Assembly (NCBI RefSeq): GCF_900105245.1
Contig: NZ_FNSZ01000001.1
Location: 5,764,001 to 5,828,000 of the forward strand
Direction of reading: 5' to 3'
Source: Streptomyces sp. 1222.5
Lineage (GTDB): Bacteria; Actinomycetota; Actinomycetes; Streptomycetales; Streptomycetaceae
DNA: 64,000 nt
The position numbers and the translations under genes were made by a program. Below, piece after piece: positions 62,042 through 64,000 of the stretch (position 1 is its first letter; every line of letters begins with the position of its first letter). The notes below the pieces were generated by a model that was not told the origin of the DNA, searched no databases, and saw only the letters and a program-made list of their open reading frames with translations.

Positions 62042-62470
62042 GTGAGCACTGAGGACCCCGAGCCGCTCCCCTTCTTCGTGTACGGCACCCTCCGCCGCGG
62101 CGAGGCGAACCACGATCTCTACCTGCGCGGCCGGACCTCGGCGGAGGAACCGGGCCGCCTCCCGGGCGCCGTGCTGTACGACGGCCCCGGCTACCCCTAC
62201 GCCGTCGAGCGGCCCGGTGACGAGGTGCGGGGAGAACTGGTGACCGCACGCCCCGAGGCGTACGCGGACCTGCTGGCCGCCCTGGACCGGCTGGAGGAGT
62301 ACGTGCCGGGCGACCCGCGCAACCTGTACCTGCGCGTCGCCCGGGACGTCGTACGCGCCGACGGCGGTACCGTCCGCGCCTGGGTCTACCTGGCCGCCCC
62401 GGGGGTGGCCGCCCGGCTGCGCGCCCGCGGCACCCGCATCGAGGGCGGTGACTGGCTCACCCGCCGCTGA
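62042..62470 (+). CDS. Gamma-glutamylcyclotransferase-like (AIG2/GGCT) protein
   Basis: 142 residues. The family opens with FFVYGTLRRGEANHDLY, the substrate-carboxylate motif YGTL, and continues with LYDGPGYPYAVE and the catalytic-glutamate helix LLAALDRLEEYVPGD. Family members open gamma-glutamyl bonds with release of 5-oxoproline. GTG 62042 is only 8-12 nt after a -10-like TACAGAAT and has no ribosome site, so the mRNA is probably leaderless. Its 3' end overlaps the following convergent gene by 14 nt. Confidence 0.85.
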   Translation: MSTEDPEPLPFFVYGTLRRGEANHDLYLRGRTSAEEPGRLPGAVLYDGPGYPYAVERPGDEVRGELVTARPEAYADLLAALDRLEEYVPGDPRNLYLRVARDVVRADGGTVRAWVYLAAPGVAARLRARGTRIEGGDWLTRR

Positions 62471-63302
62471 GCCGGCCCAGCAGCTCCAGCCCCTCGGGCA
62501 CCTCGATCCCGAACTCCTCCGCCACCACGCGCCGTGCCTCCGCCTCGCCGGCCAGCTCACGCACGGCCACCGTGCCGTCGGCGCGGGTCTCGGTCAACCG
62601 GGCTCCGTCCAGGGCGAGATGACGCTCGGCGGTGGTCCGCTGAAGGTACGGCCGGCGGGTGAACGGGGAGCGCGGGTTGCTGCCGACGTGCCAGTTGAAC
62701 ACCTCGAAGTCCGCGGCCGTGAACGGCTCCAGCGTGAACGCGTACTGGCTCACCCAGTCCCGCGCCGCCCCGTCGTACGCCTGCAACGCCCACAGTTCCA
62801 GCGGCCCGTCGTGCGGCAGGCGCGTGAAGCGGTGCCGGCGTCCCCCGTCCTCGAACTCCTCGCCGACCGTCAGCGGCACCGGCGCCAGCAGCGCCCCGAT
62901 CGCCCCGAAACCGACATCGGCCAGATACGGCAGCGGCTCGCCCGGCACCTCGACCCGGAGCATCGCGTGCGTACGCGGCCGGCTCTCCGGGGTGTCCGCC
63001 CCCAGCACCACCCGCCCCGCCAGCGGGGTCACCCGGAGACCGAGCGCCTCCAGCGCCAGCCGCAGCAGGGTGTTGTGCTCGTAGCAGTAGCCGCCGCGCC
63101 GTCCGTGGACCATCTTGGCCACCACGTCGGCGGGTGCCAGCGACGGGACCCTGCCGGACACCGGGTCCAGGTTCTCGAAGGGCAGCGCCAGGGCGTGCGC
63201 CAGATGCACACCCCGCAGCGTCGAAAGGTCGGCCCGTGTGCCGCCCGCCCAGCCGATGCGCTCCAGATAGGCGTCGAGGTCGAACTTCTCCCGGTCGGAC
63301 AT
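62457..63302 (-). CDS. nat: Arylamine N-acetyltransferase
   Basis: 281 residues, normal NAT length. The catalytic triad is visible: Cys in GRRGGYCYEHN (about residue 72), His in RPRTHAMLRV, and Asp in YLADVGFGA. It transfers acetyl groups from acetyl-CoA to arylamines and hydrazines, and homologues in antibiotic clusters close amide rings. ATG 63302. It is a single gene with no obvious partner, convergent with the cyclotransferase-like gene. Confidence 0.92.
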   Translation of the reverse strand: MSDREKFDLDAYLERIGWAGGTRADLSTLRGVHLAHALALPFENLDPVSGRVPSLAPADVVAKMVHGRRGGYCYEHNTLLRLALEALGLRVTPLAGRVVLGADTPESRPRTHAMLRVEVPGEPLPYLADVGFGAIGALLAPVPLTVGEEFEDGGRRHRFTRLPHDGPLELWALQAYDGAARDWVSQYAFTLEPFTAADFEVFNWHVGSNPRSPFTRRPYLQRTTAERHLALDGARLTETRADGTVAVRELAGEAEARRVVAEEFGIEVPEGLELLGRLSGG

Positions 63303-63359
63303 ACCGCGAATCTACGCGTGCCCCCCTCCGCCCCGCACCGGCCCGGAGACCGAACCGGT

Positions 63360-64000
63360 CTACTCCTCAGGTCCCAGGACCTCCACCCGCACCGCGCACG
63401 ACTTGAACTCCGGCATCCGGGACGTCGGATCCAGCGCCGGGTTGGTGAGGTTGTTCGCGCGTCCCTCGCCGGGCCAGTGGAAGGGCATGAAGACGGTGTC
63501 CGGACGGATGGCGGTGGTGATCCGCGCGGGCGCCACCGCCCGGCCCCGCCGGGAGACCACCGCGAGCCGATCGCCCTCCGCCGCCCCCAGCCGGGCCGCG
63601 AGGCGCGGATGCAGCTCCACGAACGGACCGGGCGCCGCCGCGTTCAGCTCAGCCACCCGCCGGGTCTGCGCCCCCGACTGGTACTGCGCCACCACCCGGC
63701 CGGTGGTCAGCAGCAGCGGGTACACGTCGTCCGGTTCCTCCGCCGCCGCCCGGTGGGCCACGGCGACGAACCGGGCCCGGCCGTCGGCCGTCGCGAAACG
63801 GTCCAGGAACAGACGCGGGGTGCCGGGATGCACGGCGGCCCCGGCCGGCCGCGCCGGGTCCTCGGGCACCCCCGGCTCCCCAAGGCCCTCCGGCCCCTCA
63901 CGACCCCCAGGATCAGGAACCTCAGGGACCTCAGGGGTCTCCGGGCACGGCCAGAACACTCCGTTCTCCTCCGCGAGACGGCGGTAGGTGATGCCCGAGT
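63360..64000 (-). CDS. nasA: Assimilatory nitrate reductase catalytic subunit, C-terminal part
   Basis: The 3' end of a gene that continues past the window; the open frame reaches the right edge. A Pro/Glu-rich linker precedes the molybdopterin-dinucleotide-binding domain: YPLLLTTGRVVAQYQSGAQTRR, FVELHPRLAARLGA, and MPFHWPGEGRANNLTN ... SRMPEFKSCAV, the pattern of NasA/NarB enzymes. TAG stop at 63362-63360. Such enzymes reduce nitrate to nitrite, feeding NirBD encoded ~6 kb upstream in this window. No GlnR box can be seen because the 5' end is absent. Confidence 0.9.
   Translation of the reverse strand, partial: SGITYRRLAEENGVFWPCPETPEVPEVPDPGGREGPEGLGEPGVPEDPARPAGAAVHPGTPRLFLDRFATADGRARFVAVAHRAAAEEPDDVYPLLLTTGRVVAQYQSGAQTRRVAELNAAAPGPFVELHPRLAARLGAAEGDRLAVVSRRGRAVAPARITTAIRPDTVFMPFHWPGEGRANNLTNPALDPTSRMPEFKSCAVRVEVLGPEE

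Overview
The window is a very GC-rich actinobacterial chromosome segment, almost certainly from a Streptomyces. Codons are strongly GC-biased at position 3, GTG and TTG starts are common, genes are packed with ATGA/GTGA/TGATG overlaps, and the order era–leuA–recO–uppS–zur–znuABC–glyS–dusB–ppdK–nirBD–nasA matches the conserved core of Streptomyces chromosomes as I know it (S. coelicolor arrangement). No tRNA, rRNA, CRISPR array or intact transposase was recognised.

Layout. 1–7.3 kb: era 3' end, a sugar-type MFS permease coupled to a GH1 beta-glucosidase, a GNAT acetyltransferase, a protealysin-type M4 protease with its emfourin-like inhibitor gene, and leuA behind a short leucine-rich leader peptide. 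7.4–13.5 kb: a zinc-ribbon/TerB protein, then an MMPL exporter, a NarL-type two-component pair and a secreted sialidase translationally coupled to the response regulator. 13.5–20.0 kb, opposite strand: a DapA/NanA-family lyase and a Dpp-type ABC importer (one subunit a permease–ATPase fusion) with a clear promoter and a triple 7-bp repeat. With the sialidase this reads as a possible sialic-acid scavenging locus. 20.3–28.3 kb: housekeeping genes recO and uppS, a MINPP-like phosphatase, zur with znuABC (Zur-box-like site over the znuA start) and glyS. 28.4–36 kb: a GH18 chitinase with DasR-like sites, an aldo/keto reductase–TetR operon with a palindromic operator, a decayed tandem-repeat region beside a small zinc-finger-like gene, and two drug-efflux-type MFS genes with an XRE regulator. 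36–47.5 kb: dusB, a membrane sulfatase, a glycogen-debranching/GH63-like glycosidase pair facing a ROK regulator, and ppdK.

47.5–53.2 kb is the accessory part: a DUF1003 membrane protein, then wreckage of a heme-enzyme cluster (internally deleted P450, C-terminal piece of a Dyp-type peroxidase, an intact catalase-family gene, a decayed small gene), an MDR reductase and an SDR. 53.3–64 kb: nirBD plus an extra FAD oxidoreductase under a textbook-spaced GlnR box, a TauE/SafE permease, an HxlR remnant, a class F sortase next to a candidate anchored substrate, a secreted thermolysin-like protease, a gamma-glutamylcyclotransferase-like gene that looks leaderless, an arylamine N-acetyltransferase, and the 3' end of a nitrate reductase (nasA) running off the window.

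Nothing here is clearly a wholly new system. The best candidates for follow-up are the decayed oxylipin-like heme-enzyme cluster, the 170-bp decayed gene repeats, the triple-heptad operator of the putative sialic-acid importer, and the twin palindromes upstream of ppdK.
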